40,328 nt of DNA, from the NCBI GenBank assembly GCA_964630925.1, contig CAZVZK010000092.1, positions 1 through 40,328 on the forward strand, read 5' to 3'. Source of the DNA: RGDT01 sp964630925 (GTDB taxonomy: Bacteria > Planctomycetota > Planctomycetia > Gemmatales > Gemmataceae). The notes under the pieces are model-generated. The model was not told the DNA's origin and did not search any database. It was given only the letters and a program-made list of their open reading frames with translations. The position numbers were made by a program, and so were the translations under genes. Positions within the stretch are counted from its first letter, which is position 1, and each line of letters opens with the position of its first letter. Below are positions 8,612 through 17,200 of the stretch, piece by piece.

Positions 8612-8902
8612 AGAAGAGCTGTCCACGGATCACACGGATTTCACGGACAAAGCAGAAGACAAGAAGCAGGCAGGCTGAAGGTCCGATGGCCTTCTGCCTG
8701 CCTGCTTTGGTTCTGATCCGTTTGATCCGTACTACAAACGTTCTGTTTCTGCGCGGGCCGCGCAAATTCTCTCCCCGCCTTCCTGCCTATCTCTTCTTGT
8801 CTTGGCTGTTATCCGTGCTGATCCGTGCTGATCCGTGGCTTGCTTCTCTTCTGTCTTTGGTTGCGGCTACGCCGCCCCAGGTGATCCGTGGACAGCTCTT
8901 CT
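8612..8902. repeat. Composite inverted repeat between convergent genes (hairpin B, ATCCGTG words)
   Basis: The gap 8600-8914 has no gene. 8612-8633 pairs perfectly with 8881-8902 (22 nt, containing CTGTCCACGGATCAC). Inside, 8664-8681 pairs with 8690-8707 (18 nt, one mismatch, AAGCAGGCAGG words). The left part 8602-8730 is itself an almost complete fold-back, with ACGGATCACACGGATTT on one side and GATCCGTTTGATCCGT on the other. A second right half (CTTGTCTTGGCTGTTATCC then repeated GCTGATCCGT) follows from about 8796. The space therefore looks like one complete element plus a partial second copy. It lies between the stops of the propeller gene and the histidine kinase gene. Confidence 0.85.
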
Positions 8903-8914
8903 TCGCACTCCTGC

Positions 8915-10654
8915 TCACTGTGGCGGCTCGGCGGGGCGCGGCTCGTCGTGCGACGAGCCCCGGCCGTACAGCCGCACGTCGATCCGCTGCGCCTTCGACA
9001 GGTCGATCCCCTCGTGCGCCAGGTCGAACTCCAGCCGCGGCTCCCCGCTCAGCGTCGCCGGCAGACGCACCGTGAACGTGCTGCCCCGGCCCAGCTCGCT
9101 CTGCAAGGACACGCCCCCGCCCAGCAGCCGCGTCAATTCGCGGACGATGGACAGGCCCAGCCCGGTGCCGCCGTGCGTCCTCGTCATCAGGTTCGAGCCC
9201 GCCTGCCGGAACTTCTCGAACACCTGCTCCTGCTCCTCCGGCGCGATCCCCACCCCCGTGTCCTGCACGGTCAGCACCACCTGCCCCGCCTCCGCCTCCA
9301 CACGCAGCGTCACGCGCCCGCCCTCCGGCGTGAACTTGATCGCGTTCGACAGCAGGTTCGACAGCACCTGCTGCAGCTTCACCACGTCCTGACGCATCGA
9401 CGGCAGCCCCTCGCCGTACACCACACGCAGGTCGATGTTCTTCTTCTCGGCCAGGGGGCGGAACATGGCCAGCAGGCCGTCGCAGGCGTCGGTCAGGTTG
9501 AACGAGGTGAGCGACGCCTGCATCTTGCCGGCCTCGATCTTCGCCAGGTCGAGGATGTCGCCGATCAGGTTCATGAGCTGCTCGCCGGACGTGCGGATGT
9601 TCGTCACCCACCTCTGCTGCTTGTCCGTGAGGCCGGAGGAGGTCTGTAGCACCTCGGAGAACCCCAGGATGGACTGCAGCGGCGTCCGCAGCTCGTGGCT
9701 GACGGTGGCGAGGAAGTCGCTCTTGAGGCGGTTGGACTCGAACAGGGCGAGGTTGGCCTGGGCGAGGTCGTCCACGTTGCGGTCGAGGTCGTTGTTCACC
9801 TTGCGCAGACGCTCCTGCATCGCCACCAGCGACCGGAGCATGCGGTTGAAGGCGTGGCTGAGGTCCTCGAACTCGTCGCCCGTCTGGATCTCGCTCCGCA
9901 CGTTCAGCTCGCCGGTGGAGATGGCGTCGGCCACCTCCTTGAGGTGCTTCACCGGCTTGACGATGACGTAGCGGACGATGATGTAGCTGCCGAACATGAT
10001 GAGCAGGACGGTGACGAGGGCGGTCGAGATGAGGATGGCCCGGTTGGCGTGGATCTCGTCGGAGATGGAGTCGGTGGGCACCTCGATCTTGATGACGGCG
10101 AGGAGGTCGTCCTCCTTGAGGCCGGGGCGGAGCTGCTGGTGGCAGCCGAGGCAGGAGGCGCTGGCGCGGACGGCGCCGTAGTAGTAGTTCTTGCCCTGGC
10201 TGAGCTGCAGCTGCTTGTCCTCCGGCTTCTTCGGGCTCTCCTTGAACTCGGCGAACTTGGCCTGGGTCGCCATGTCGGGGACGAGGGCCGGCGGGTAGGG
10301 CCCCGGCGGGACGACCGTCTTCTTGTAGCCCTGCAGAGCCGCCGGCCAGGTCTTCTCCCACAGCTCGCGGAACTCGGCCTGGGCGGCCATGCGCCGCTTG
10401 TCGCTGGCCGGGGCGGGGAGCGGCTTGCCGCCCTCGACCGGCCGGCAGCCGGTGGCGATCTGCTGGTCGACGATCTGGTTGACCAGGAGCCGGCAGGCGG
10501 TGTTGATCTGCTCGTAGGCGAGGTACTCGGTCTGCCGCGCGTACAGCCAGAAGCTCCCGGTGATGAGGAGGATCGAGAAGGTGCCGAACAGGAAGTGGCA
10601 CTTGCGTTCGAGGCTCGTCTCCCCCAGCAGGCGCTTCAACGCGCGGTAGGACAT
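8915..10654 (-). CDS. Sensor histidine kinase with a haem-c-type DUF3365 (Tll0287-like) input domain
   Basis: A protein of 579 residues. A membrane span at about 21-39 is followed by an extracytoplasmic domain (40-205) holding the haem-attachment motif CLGCH (168-172) in a context typical of DUF3365/Tll0287-like sensors (KNYYYGAVRASASCLGCH). A second span at 206-228 leads into HAMP (229-282), a coiled linker, HisKA with SHELRTP (phospho-acceptor His320), and HATPase_c with the N-box around Asn437, DTGVGI (465-470) and GGTGLGLSI (495-503). All catalytic boxes are intact. The input domain suggests sensing of redox state or a haem-bound gas; this is inference from the fold. No cognate response regulator is adjacent, although receiver proteins occur at 11385, 18919 and 28885. 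The C-terminal tail beyond about 535 is unusual in length and unassigned. Confidence 0.93.
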   Translation of the reverse strand: MSYRALKRLLGETSLERKCHFLFGTFSILLITGSFWLYARQTEYLAYEQINTACRLLVNQIVDQQIATGCRPVEGGKPLPAPASDKRRMAAQAEFRELWEKTWPAALQGYKKTVVPPGPYPPALVPDMATQAKFAEFKESPKKPEDKQLQLSQGKNYYYGAVRASASCLGCHQQLRPGLKEDDLLAVIKIEVPTDSISDEIHANRAILISTALVTVLLIMFGSYIIVRYVIVKPVKHLKEVADAISTGELNVRSEIQTGDEFEDLSHAFNRMLRSLVAMQERLRKVNNDLDRNVDDLAQANLALFESNRLKSDFLATVSHELRTPLQSILGFSEVLQTSSGLTDKQQRWVTNIRTSGEQLMNLIGDILDLAKIEAGKMQASLTSFNLTDACDGLLAMFRPLAEKKNIDLRVVYGEGLPSMRQDVVKLQQVLSNLLSNAIKFTPEGGRVTLRVEAEAGQVVLTVQDTGVGIAPEEQEQVFEKFRQAGSNLMTRTHGGTGLGLSIVRELTRLLGGGVSLQSELGRGSTFTVRLPATLSGEPRLEFDLAHEGIDLSKAQRIDVRLYGRGSSHDEPRPAEPPQ

Positions 10655-10686
10655 GGCCGTCTCCCCGGTGGGCTGCCGACGCGGCG

Positions 10687-10692
10687 ATTATA
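10687..10692 (-). promoter_or_regulatory. -10 box upstream of the histidine kinase
   Basis: On the minus strand the sequence reads TATAAT, a perfect -10 in very GC-rich DNA, about 33 nt before the ATG at 10654. The best -35 is a weak TTCCGC at 10711-10716. The rest of the 280-nt divergent gap (10655-10934) holds no gene that I can see. Confidence 0.5.
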
Positions 10693-10888
10693 GGCGGCCG
10701 GGCCGTGCGGGCGGAAGGGCAGGGCGGGAAGCCCCGGCGCAACGGGGGTTTGAGGCGTCTCGCCTGCCGGTGGCGTGCCCGGCTCTCGTTGTTTGCGGGC
10801 TCGCGCCCGCCCACATCCCGACAAGACCACACACACGACGACCCCGTGAGCCCCGGGACGTAGGGCCTGGCCCCGGCTCAGTGCGCCC

Positions 10889-10894
10889 TACAAT
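10889..10894 (+). promoter_or_regulatory. Probable -10 box for the small BamE-like gene
   Basis: TACAAT lies 40 nt before the ATG at 10935. No good -35 is visible, and the identification rests on the box and its distance alone. Confidence 0.4.
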
Positions 10895-10934
10895 ACCCGA
10901 CGCCCCTCACGACACGCCACACGGAGGTACGCAC

Positions 10935-11348
10935 ATGGCCGACAACGCGGCACGCCGGCCCAGGTGGCACCTCCTCGTCCCCGTGGCCGCCCTCCTCGCC
11001 GTGGCCGCCCTGCTCGCCCCGGTGCTCCAACGACCGCCGACGGCGGGCGTCCATGCCGGCTTCGCCCTGATCCAGGACGGCATGACCGAGCAACAGGTCG
11101 AGGGGCTCCTGGGCGGCCCCCGAGGGGTCCACGACAAGGACGTGGTGGTGAACGCCATCAGCGCGTCCGGCACGGGGCCGGGCGGGAGCCATCTGAGCTG
11201 GTGGTACTTCCCCGACTGCACCGTCGAGGTGGACTTCGACGACACTCACCGGGTCATCGGCAAGCGGATCGAGATTCTCCCCCGACAGAGCCTCTTCGAG
11301 AGGGCCGTCCGCTGGCACCTGCGGCCCGCCCCGCCCGCCGGCCCCTGA
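10935..11348 (+). CDS. Small membrane-anchored protein with a BamE/SmpA-like segment
   Basis: A protein of 137 residues. The start at 10935 has GGAGG 7 nt upstream; the longer frame is rejected because it lacks coding character. A single N-terminal hydrophobic segment (about residues 12-28) anchors or exports the protein. The phrase IQDGMTEQQVEGLLGGPRG matches the conserved opening of BamE/OmlA-fold proteins (a GMT..QV..LLG.P turn), and WWYFPDCTVEVDFDD continues in the expected strand pattern. Many copies of such small proteins occur in Gemmata-like genomes and their role is unknown; the resemblance to BamE does not prove a role in outer-membrane assembly. It converges on the receiver-ATPase gene with a 36-nt gap. 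Confidence 0.75.
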   Translation: MADNAARRPRWHLLVPVAALLAVAALLAPVLQRPPTAGVHAGFALIQDGMTEQQVEGLLGGPRGVHDKDVVVNAISASGTGPGGSHLSWWYFPDCTVEVDFDDTHRVIGKRIEILPRQSLFERAVRWHLRPAPPAGP

Positions 11349-11384
11349 GCCTCGGCCGGGCGGCGGGCCCGCGGCCTCCCACGC

Positions 11385-12293
11385 TCACCCCTGGCCCGGC
11401 GGCCTCCGCACCATCCGGATCTCGTTCCCCGCCGGGTTGTGCGTCACCTCCTGCATGAACATCCGGATCAGCAGCAGGCCACGCCCCGACGGCTTCGTCA
11501 GGTTCTCCGGGTCCGTCGGGTCCGGCACCTTCGTCACGTCGAACCCCGGCCCCTCGTCCCGGATCACGAACTCCCCACGCTCCCGCCCCAGCCGCAGATC
11601 CACGTGCAGCCGCCTGTCCTTGTACGGCGCCAGGCCCTTCCGCTCATTCACCTTCGCCTGGAAGTCGTCCTTCCCCTCCTGCTTCAGCTTCGAGTCCACC
11701 TCCAGGTTGCCGTGGTAGATCCCGTTCAGCAGCGCCTCCTCCAGCGCCACCGCCAGCCGCAGCCGCCCGCGCGTGTCGCACAGGCCCAGCCGCACCACGT
11801 AATCCCCCACGTGCTGCACGAACACCGGCACCAGCGACTCGTCGTTCTCCAGCGTCAGGCTCATGTCCAGCCGCCCGATCCCCTCCAGGAACTTCTGCCT
11901 CCGCCTCCCCGCCCGCACCAGCGTCAGGATCCCGTCCAGCGTCGGCGTCAGCTGCTCCGCCAGCGCCTGCTTGGGCACGTAACTCGACGCCCCCGCCTGC
12001 AACGCCCGGAAGGCGATCTCCTCGCTCCCCGACGCCGTCGTCAGCACCACCGGCACGTCCGGGTGCTTGCTCGCCATCGCGTCCACCAGCTCCAGCCCGT
12101 CCATGTTCGGCATCTGGAGGTCCGTCAGCACCAGGACCGCCTGATTCTTCTTCAGCCACGCCAGCGCCTCGCGCCCGTCCGACGCGAAGGCCGTCTTCAG
12201 CCCCAGACGCTTCGAGATCAGGGCGGCCGCGAGGTGCGCGTCCACGGGGGAGTCGTCCACGATCAGGACGGGCTCGTCGTCGTGCTGGCTCAT
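11385..12293 (-). CDS. Receiver domain fused to an RsbW-type GHKL ATPase
   Basis: A protein of 302 residues. The receiver domain spans about 8-125 with the acidic pair in IVDDSP, phospho-acceptor Asp58 (LTDLQMP), Thr85/86 and Lys108 (YVPKQAL). The second domain, about 145-300, is an HATPase_c of the anti-sigma or serine-kinase type: AVALEEALLNGIYHGN carries the N-box glutamates and asparagine, DEGPGFD is the G1 box, and SGRGLLLI the G2 box. There is no HisKA or phosphatase domain. The start at 12293 follows AAGGGGG. The same architecture recurs at 28885-29802, so these are paralogues. A plausible role is phosphorylation-controlled sequestration of a partner, as in partner-switching systems; no partner is encoded here. 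Confidence 0.9.
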   Translation of the reverse strand: MSQHDDEPVLIVDDSPVDAHLAAALISKRLGLKTAFASDGREALAWLKKNQAVLVLTDLQMPNMDGLELVDAMASKHPDVPVVLTTASGSEEIAFRALQAGASSYVPKQALAEQLTPTLDGILTLVRAGRRRQKFLEGIGRLDMSLTLENDESLVPVFVQHVGDYVVRLGLCDTRGRLRLAVALEEALLNGIYHGNLEVDSKLKQEGKDDFQAKVNERKGLAPYKDRRLHVDLRLGRERGEFVIRDEGPGFDVTKVPDPTDPENLTKPSGRGLLLIRMFMQEVTHNPAGNEIRMVRRPPGQG

Positions 12294-12400
12294 GGCTGGC
12301 CCCCTTCGCAGGTGTCCTCGTATGTTGTAGCACACGCCGCCCCCTGGCGTCACGCCCCGCCCCCGCCTACCATGCCCCCATCCCCCGAGGGCCTCCACCC

Positions 12401-13189
12401 ATGCGTCTCCCCCTGCTCCTGGCCGCCCTGCTCCTCATCTCCGCCGAGCCGCCGCCCCCACACCCGCCCCTCACCCTGCGCACGCGATTCGAGGCCTTCA
12501 AGGGCTCCGGCGAGTGGCGCGAGGCCACCCTCAAGGCCGCCTTCGAGCCGAAGAAGACCGCCCTCGTCATCTGCGACATGTGGGACGATCACTGGTGCAA
12601 GAGTGCTTCCAGGCGCTGCGACGCCCTCGCCAAGAAGGCGGCCCCCGTGGTCGAGGCCCTCCGCAAGAAGGGCGTCCTGATCGTCCACTGCCCCTCCGAC
12701 TGCATGGCCTTCTACGCCGACGCCCCGCAGCGCAAGGCCACCCAGAAGGTGCCCATGCTCAAGCCCCCGCCCGACCGCAAGATCGACTCCCCGCCTTTGC
12801 CCATCGACGACAAGGACGGCGGCTGCGACGACGCCGACCCGCCGAAGTTCCGCAAGGCGTGGAGCCGCCAGCACGCCGCCATCAGGATCGCCGACGGCGA
12901 CCTCATCAGCGACGCCGGCCTGGAGGTGTACGCCAACCTCAAGATGCGCGGCATCGAGACGTTGCTGGTGATGGGCGTCCACACCAACATGTGCGTGCTG
13001 AACCGCTCCTTCGCCATCAAGCAGATGACCCGGTGGGGCGTCAAGTGCGTCCTCGTCCGCGACCTCACCGACGCCATGTACGACCCGAAGAAACGCCCGT
13101 TCGTCAGCCACGACGAGGGGACGGCCCTGGTCATCGAGCACATCGAGAAGTACTGGTGCCCGACGGTGCTGTCGAGCGAGCTGAAGTGA
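12401..13189 (+). CDS. Secreted isochorismatase-family cysteine hydrolase
   Basis: A protein of 262 residues with an N-terminal signal peptide (MRLPLLLAALLLISAEP). The isochorismatase-like fold starts at about residue 53: TALVICDMWDDHWC supplies the catalytic Asp59, and MGVHTNMCVLNRSFAIKQM supplies the nucleophile Cys198 with the family's usual spacing. The acid of the DMWD motif and the C-terminal LVRDLTDAMYDP segment are as expected for the planctomycete subfamily. Substrates cannot be predicted, since the family includes nicotinamidases, carbamoylases and peroxyureidoacrylate hydrolases. Export to the periplasm is unusual for the family but common for planctomycete members. It is convergent with the next gene, with a 9-nt gap. 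Confidence 0.88.
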   Translation: MRLPLLLAALLLISAEPPPPHPPLTLRTRFEAFKGSGEWREATLKAAFEPKKTALVICDMWDDHWCKSASRRCDALAKKAAPVVEALRKKGVLIVHCPSDCMAFYADAPQRKATQKVPMLKPPPDRKIDSPPLPIDDKDGGCDDADPPKFRKAWSRQHAAIRIADGDLISDAGLEVYANLKMRGIETLLVMGVHTNMCVLNRSFAIKQMTRWGVKCVLVRDLTDAMYDPKKRPFVSHDEGTALVIEHIEKYWCPTVLSSELK

Positions 13190-13198
13190 CGCCGCCCG

Positions 13199-14530
13199 TC
13201 AATCCCCGCCCTCCAGGCTCAGCTCCAGCCCATGCTCGTCGTCCCACGGGACGGACAGATGTACGATCAGGCCGCCGTCGTTGCCCGTGGCGTCCGCGTG
13301 CAGCCTGCCGCCCTCCACCGCCGCCAGGATCGCTGCCTCCGTCGGCCCGCCGTCCTCGCCGCGCTCCGACCACTCGATACTCTGGGCGCCCCACCAGTCC
13401 CGATAGATGTCGAAGTGGTCCAGCACCTCCTGACGCATCCCCTCGCTCCGCCGCGGGAAATCGGCGATGGCCGCGTCGAGGCGGTCCAGCAGGCCGCGCA
13501 GGGCGTCGTCGTCCCCCGCCGGGAACGTCACGCGCAGCGACAGCGAGAGCCAGCCGCACGTCAGCCCCGCCGGGTCGGCGTACGACAGCGTCACCTCGCG
13601 TCCGTGGATGTCCACGTCATGTTCGCCCAGCGCCGCGAGTCGGGCCAGCAGGCCGGCGTCGGACGTGGGCCGTGGGAAGAGGAGGTCGGCGTGCCGTTCG
13701 GCGAAGGCGCGGGCCACGGGCAGCCATTCGCGCAGCTCGGGGATCAGCGTCCCGGGGTCACGCCGCGTGTAATCGCGGTAATGCTCGAGGAGCTTGCGCC
13801 GCGGCGTGGACAGCCGCGAGCGTTTCACCTTCTTCGCCAGCATCCCCTCGATCTCGGCCACGCGTTCCTGCATCTCGGCGAGGTTCTCTTTCTGGCGCCC
13901 GCGGTCCCACTCGGCGTGGCGCAACGCCGCCAGCTCCTTCTGGCGCATCTCGGGGTCGAAGCCCGGCTCGCGGCGCGGGTCGCCGTACTTCTCCACGTCG
14001 GCCAGCAGGTCGTCCTGTTTGGCCTCGACGTACCGGGCCAGCAGGTGCTCGATCTGCTCCCACGACTCCGTGTCGGGCGACGGCGGCACCGGCTCCGTCG
14101 GCCCCTGCCCCATCGCCCGCGCCACGCTCTCGCGGAAGTGGGCCATCATGTCGGGGAGGCTCGCCGACTCGCGGAATTGCTCCATCGCGCCCAGGTCGAG
14201 CCCCCCGGCGAGCAGCCTGCCGAAGGGCGAGGTGTCGCGGGCCGTCCGCACCCGCGCCGCCACGCGCGGCGCGCCGACGGCCTCCAGCGCCAGCGCCGTC
14301 TGCTCGACGCGGTACGCGGCCCACTCGCCGACCTCGTAGACGCAGTGGGACCGCCAGGCGGCCACGTCGATGCCGCCGGCGTTGTCCTCGAGGAAGTCGT
14401 GGACGATCCGCGTCGCCAGCCCGGCGAAGGAGAGCTTCGCCTGGTACACGCTGTAGCGCTCGGCGTGGGAGTGGTTGCCCAGGTAGATGCCGGCGTGGCG
14501 GCACCAGTCGGTGTATCCGGCCGCGTCCAT
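13199..14530 (-). CDS. Large cytoplasmic protein of unknown function
   Basis: A protein of 443 residues with no signal peptide or membrane span. The ATG at 14530 is chosen because GAGGA lies 6 nt upstream; an upstream GTG at 14569 in the same frame would overlap the end of the cytochrome gene by a few bases and is the alternative. The central part (about 170-260) is rich in Glu, Lys and Arg and is probably a coiled coil (LAEMQERVAEIEGMLAKKVK). The C-terminus, IDVAAWRSH-like and DIYRDWWGAQSIEWS-like aromatic stretches ending DDEHGLELSLEGGD, is not recognised. It is the third gene of an apparent minus-strand operon with the LRR protein and the di-haem cytochrome, 28 nt after the cytochrome stop. 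Confidence 0.75.
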   Translation of the reverse strand: MDAAGYTDWCRHAGIYLGNHSHAERYSVYQAKLSFAGLATRIVHDFLEDNAGGIDVAAWRSHCVYEVGEWAAYRVEQTALALEAVGAPRVAARVRTARDTSPFGRLLAGGLDLGAMEQFRESASLPDMMAHFRESVARAMGQGPTEPVPPSPDTESWEQIEHLLARYVEAKQDDLLADVEKYGDPRREPGFDPEMRQKELAALRHAEWDRGRQKENLAEMQERVAEIEGMLAKKVKRSRLSTPRRKLLEHYRDYTRRDPGTLIPELREWLPVARAFAERHADLLFPRPTSDAGLLARLAALGEHDVDIHGREVTLSYADPAGLTCGWLSLSLRVTFPAGDDDALRGLLDRLDAAIADFPRRSEGMRQEVLDHFDIYRDWWGAQSIEWSERGEDGGPTEAAILAAVEGGRLHADATGNDGGLIVHLSVPWDDEHGLELSLEGGD

Positions 14531-14558
14531 CGGCGTCCTCGCACGCTCCACGCCACGG

Positions 14559-15734
14559 TCATTTGACACGCCCGGCGTCCACCGCCGTCATCTTGCCGTA
14601 GCCCTCCGGCCACGCCGACGACACCTCGGCCTGACCCAGGTACACCGGCTTCTCGCCGGCGACGTACGCCTTGAGCAGGTAGCGCCCCGGCGGCAGCGTC
14701 GCCTTGCCCTTCGCCCACGCGGCGGCGCGTTCCGACCCGCGCGGCGCCAGTAGCGTCAGGCTGTGCTGCCACAGCTTCCCCTTGCCCCACACCTTGCGGT
14801 CCGTCGTCGCGATGGGCGACGCCTCCCAGCCGTCCCCCTTGCGGGCGTACACGTCCACCTGCACCACCTTGTCGGCCCAGGCGGGCGGCGTGTCGGTCAG
14901 CTTCAGCCAGATCTCCGTGCCGAACCCGCGCACCGCCGGCAGGGCCGGCAGCGACTTCGCGTCCGGGTAGCCGTCCTTCATGATGCGGGCGTAATCCTCC
15001 AGGAAGGCGAGGACCGCCTTGTGCCCCTGGTCGCCCTTCACGAACTTCACCCCGCCCCCGTGCTTCACCTCGTTGAGCGGCTTCGTCAGCAGCAGGCTCT
15101 TCTCCGGCCTGTCGATGTCGATGAGGCGGCTCTTGCGCAGGTACTCCAGCGTCGCCTCGGGGCCGGCCTTCTTGAACCACGCCACGCGCGGGCCGTGCTC
15201 CTTCACCAGCTTGTCGCTCGCCGGGTTGCCCTCCGTGTGGCAATTCATGCAGCGGAAACGCATGGCCCAGATGGTGTCGGTGAACGACTCCACCAGGCGG
15301 TCCTTGCGTGCGTGCCGCAACACCTCCGGTGGCCGTGCCGGCGTGGCCCGCCTGGCGGCGTCCAGCTTCGGCAACGCCCGCATGCGCGGGTCGGCCGCCG
15401 CGCCCTTCACCCACTCCGCGAACGCCGCCAGCTCTTGCTCGCGCGCCTTCTGGTGGACCGCCGCGGCCCCCTTCTCCGCGTCGCCCATCTTGATCAGCGC
15501 GAGGATCTTCGACCTCTCGGGGCTGTCGAGGTCGATGAGGCCCTGGTCGCGCAGCGACGCGAACGTGTCGTCCCCCGACGGCAGGATGTAGTTCTTCAGA
15601 TCGACGCCGGCGAGGTGGCACTGCACGCAGCTCGACGGGTTGGGCGACTTGAAGATCGGCAGGATGCGCTTCTCGAACACCTCCGAGGGCGTGGGGGCGC
15701 ACAGCACGGCAAGAAGCAGGGCCACGTCCGTCAT
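14559..15734 (-). CDS. Secreted di-haem c-type cytochrome protein
   Basis: A protein of 391 residues. A short N-terminal hydrophobic stretch (MTDVALLLAVLCAPTPSE) suggests export. Two haem motifs are visible: CVQCH (36-40) in a planctomycete cytochrome context (SSCVQCHLAGVDLKNYILPS) and CMNCH (162-166). The C-terminal 130 residues have beta-rich character (IWLKLTDTPPAWADKVVQVD, GRYLLKAYVAGEKPVYLG), possibly a carbohydrate or ligand-binding module. The ATG shares its A with the TGA of the upstream LRR gene (TGATG), so translation is probably coupled. The electron-transfer partner is unknown. A much longer open frame upstream is a shadow and is not part of this gene. Confidence 0.88.
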   Translation of the reverse strand: MTDVALLLAVLCAPTPSEVFEKRILPIFKSPNPSSCVQCHLAGVDLKNYILPSGDDTFASLRDQGLIDLDSPERSKILALIKMGDAEKGAAAVHQKAREQELAAFAEWVKGAAADPRMRALPKLDAARRATPARPPEVLRHARKDRLVESFTDTIWAMRFRCMNCHTEGNPASDKLVKEHGPRVAWFKKAGPEATLEYLRKSRLIDIDRPEKSLLLTKPLNEVKHGGGVKFVKGDQGHKAVLAFLEDYARIMKDGYPDAKSLPALPAVRGFGTEIWLKLTDTPPAWADKVVQVDVYARKGDGWEASPIATTDRKVWGKGKLWQHSLTLLAPRGSERAAAWAKGKATLPPGRYLLKAYVAGEKPVYLGQAEVSSAWPEGYGKMTAVDAGRVK

Positions 15735-17008
15735 CAGGGCACCTCGTCGTTGACGCTCGGGTCGAAGCGCTCGGCCAGCTCCGCGGTCAGCCCGGCGGAG
15801 ATGTCGTTGCCCGACAGGTTGAGGTTCTTGAGCTTCACCAGGTGGGGGGAGTCGAGGAGGGCGCGGACGCCGGCGTCGGTGATGCCGTTCGAGGACAGGT
15901 CGAGCTGCTCCAGGCCGCGCAAGCGCGTGTTGTCGGCCAGGGCGAGGGCCGTGTCGTCGCCGACGCCGTTGTTGGCCAGCAGCAGCATGCGCAGCGACGA
16001 GAGGTCGGCCGACAGCAGGGCCACCCCGCCGCGGGCCCGCAGGGTGTTGCCCCACAGCGACAGCGTCCGCAGGCCCGGCAGGCCGGGCCAGGAGGCGATG
16101 GCGCGGGCCGCCGGCGCCCCCAGGCGGTTCTCGTTGAGGTACAGCTCCTCCAGCGGCCCCAGGGGGCCCTTCATCATCTCGACGACGCCGGCGGAGCCGA
16201 TGCCGTTGCCCCACAGCAGCAGGCGGCGTGTGCGCGACAGGAAGGGCGAGCCGGCCAGGGCGCGGGCGCCCTCCTCGCCGATGCTGTTGCCGCCCAGGTT
16301 GAGCCAGTCCGGCGGCGCCAGGGTGCGCGACCCGGCCAGCGCCCGGGCGCCCTCGGGGCCGATCTGGCAGATCCACAGGTCGAGGTGGCTGACGTTGCCC
16401 AGGTGCGGCGAATCCGCCAGGGCGGCCGCCCCCTCGTCGCCCAGCTCGTTGTAATTCATGTCGAGCGTGTGCAGCCCGGCCAGACGCTCCGCCCCGGCGA
16501 TCAGCCGGCACTCGGCCCCGCCGAGGTTGTTGCTGCCCACGATCAGCCCGCCCACCCACCCGGCCACGGGCAGGGCGAGGAATTTCTTGAGGCGGGCCGC
16601 GGTGACCCCGTTGAATTGCACCTCGTCGAGCCAGGCGGCGGCCTCGGACTCCAGGGTGGCGCGGGCGGGCTTCTTGACGAACGCCTCCATGCCGACGCGC
16701 ATGTCCACGAGGCCACGCACCCAGTTGATGTCTGCCCCGTCGTCCAGCGAGGGGAGGCCGCCGAGCCACGCGTCCTTGTGGGCGGCGAGGAGGCGTTTCT
16801 CCTCGCGGGACGGCTCGCGGTCGCGCTTGCCGAACTTGAGCTTCGCGGACCGCTTGACCTGCTGGCGGACGAAGGCGGCGCGGGCCTGGTCGGCCGCGTC
16901 GCCGTTCTCCTCCAGCCAGTCGGCGACGATGAGGCGGGGCGTATCCTCCCAGGGCGCCATGCGCGCCGCCGTCAGCAGGCTCACCAGCTCCGAACGCGGG
17001 CCGGACAT
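15734..17008 (-). CDS. TIGR02996 domain protein with leucine-rich repeats
   Basis: A protein of 424 residues. Residues 5-48 match the TIGR02996 repeat-companion domain (APWEDTPRLIVADWLEENGD then FVRQQ), a domain almost confined to Gemmata-like planctomycetes. From about residue 155 come eight to nine ribonuclease-inhibitor type LRRs (LHTLDMNYNELGDEGAAALA and similar, period about 24-28). No signal peptide is seen, so it is probably cytoplasmic and binds other proteins. The start at 17008 has AGGAG at good spacing; a GTG two codons upstream is possible. It is the first gene of a three-gene minus-strand operon and is translationally coupled to the cytochrome. A TAGGAT -10-like box lies on the minus strand at 17089-17094. 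Confidence 0.9.
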   Translation of the reverse strand: MSGPRSELVSLLTAARMAPWEDTPRLIVADWLEENGDAADQARAAFVRQQVKRSAKLKFGKRDREPSREEKRLLAAHKDAWLGGLPSLDDGADINWVRGLVDMRVGMEAFVKKPARATLESEAAAWLDEVQFNGVTAARLKKFLALPVAGWVGGLIVGSNNLGGAECRLIAGAERLAGLHTLDMNYNELGDEGAAALADSPHLGNVSHLDLWICQIGPEGARALAGSRTLAPPDWLNLGGNSIGEEGARALAGSPFLSRTRRLLLWGNGIGSAGVVEMMKGPLGPLEELYLNENRLGAPAARAIASWPGLPGLRTLSLWGNTLRARGGVALLSADLSSLRMLLLANNGVGDDTALALADNTRLRGLEQLDLSSNGITDAGVRALLDSPHLVKLKNLNLSGNDISAGLTAELAERFDPSVNDEVP

Positions 17009-17200
17009 GGACACTCCTGGGAAGGACGAAGGAGGGAGGGGTCTGGCGATCGGGCCCGCTCACCGGACAGGCGTCCGCCTTCCTCCTCATCCTATCAGAA
17101 GGGCGGTACCGGGTAGGCCCGCGTGGACGCCACATGGTCACCAGCGGCACGGCGCCCGCGCCCTGAGCGACTCCCCATGACGCGCCCGCCGTTGAGCGTC

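Noticed and set aside
8641..8914. Short reading frames inside hairpin B as small genes
   Set aside because: They run through repeated words, change with copy number and have no ribosome binding site.
12401..14601. A 695-codon plus-strand open frame through the hydrolase and the next gene
   Set aside because: It is arginine- and proline-rich and lies antisense to, or out of frame with, two genes with clear protein features.
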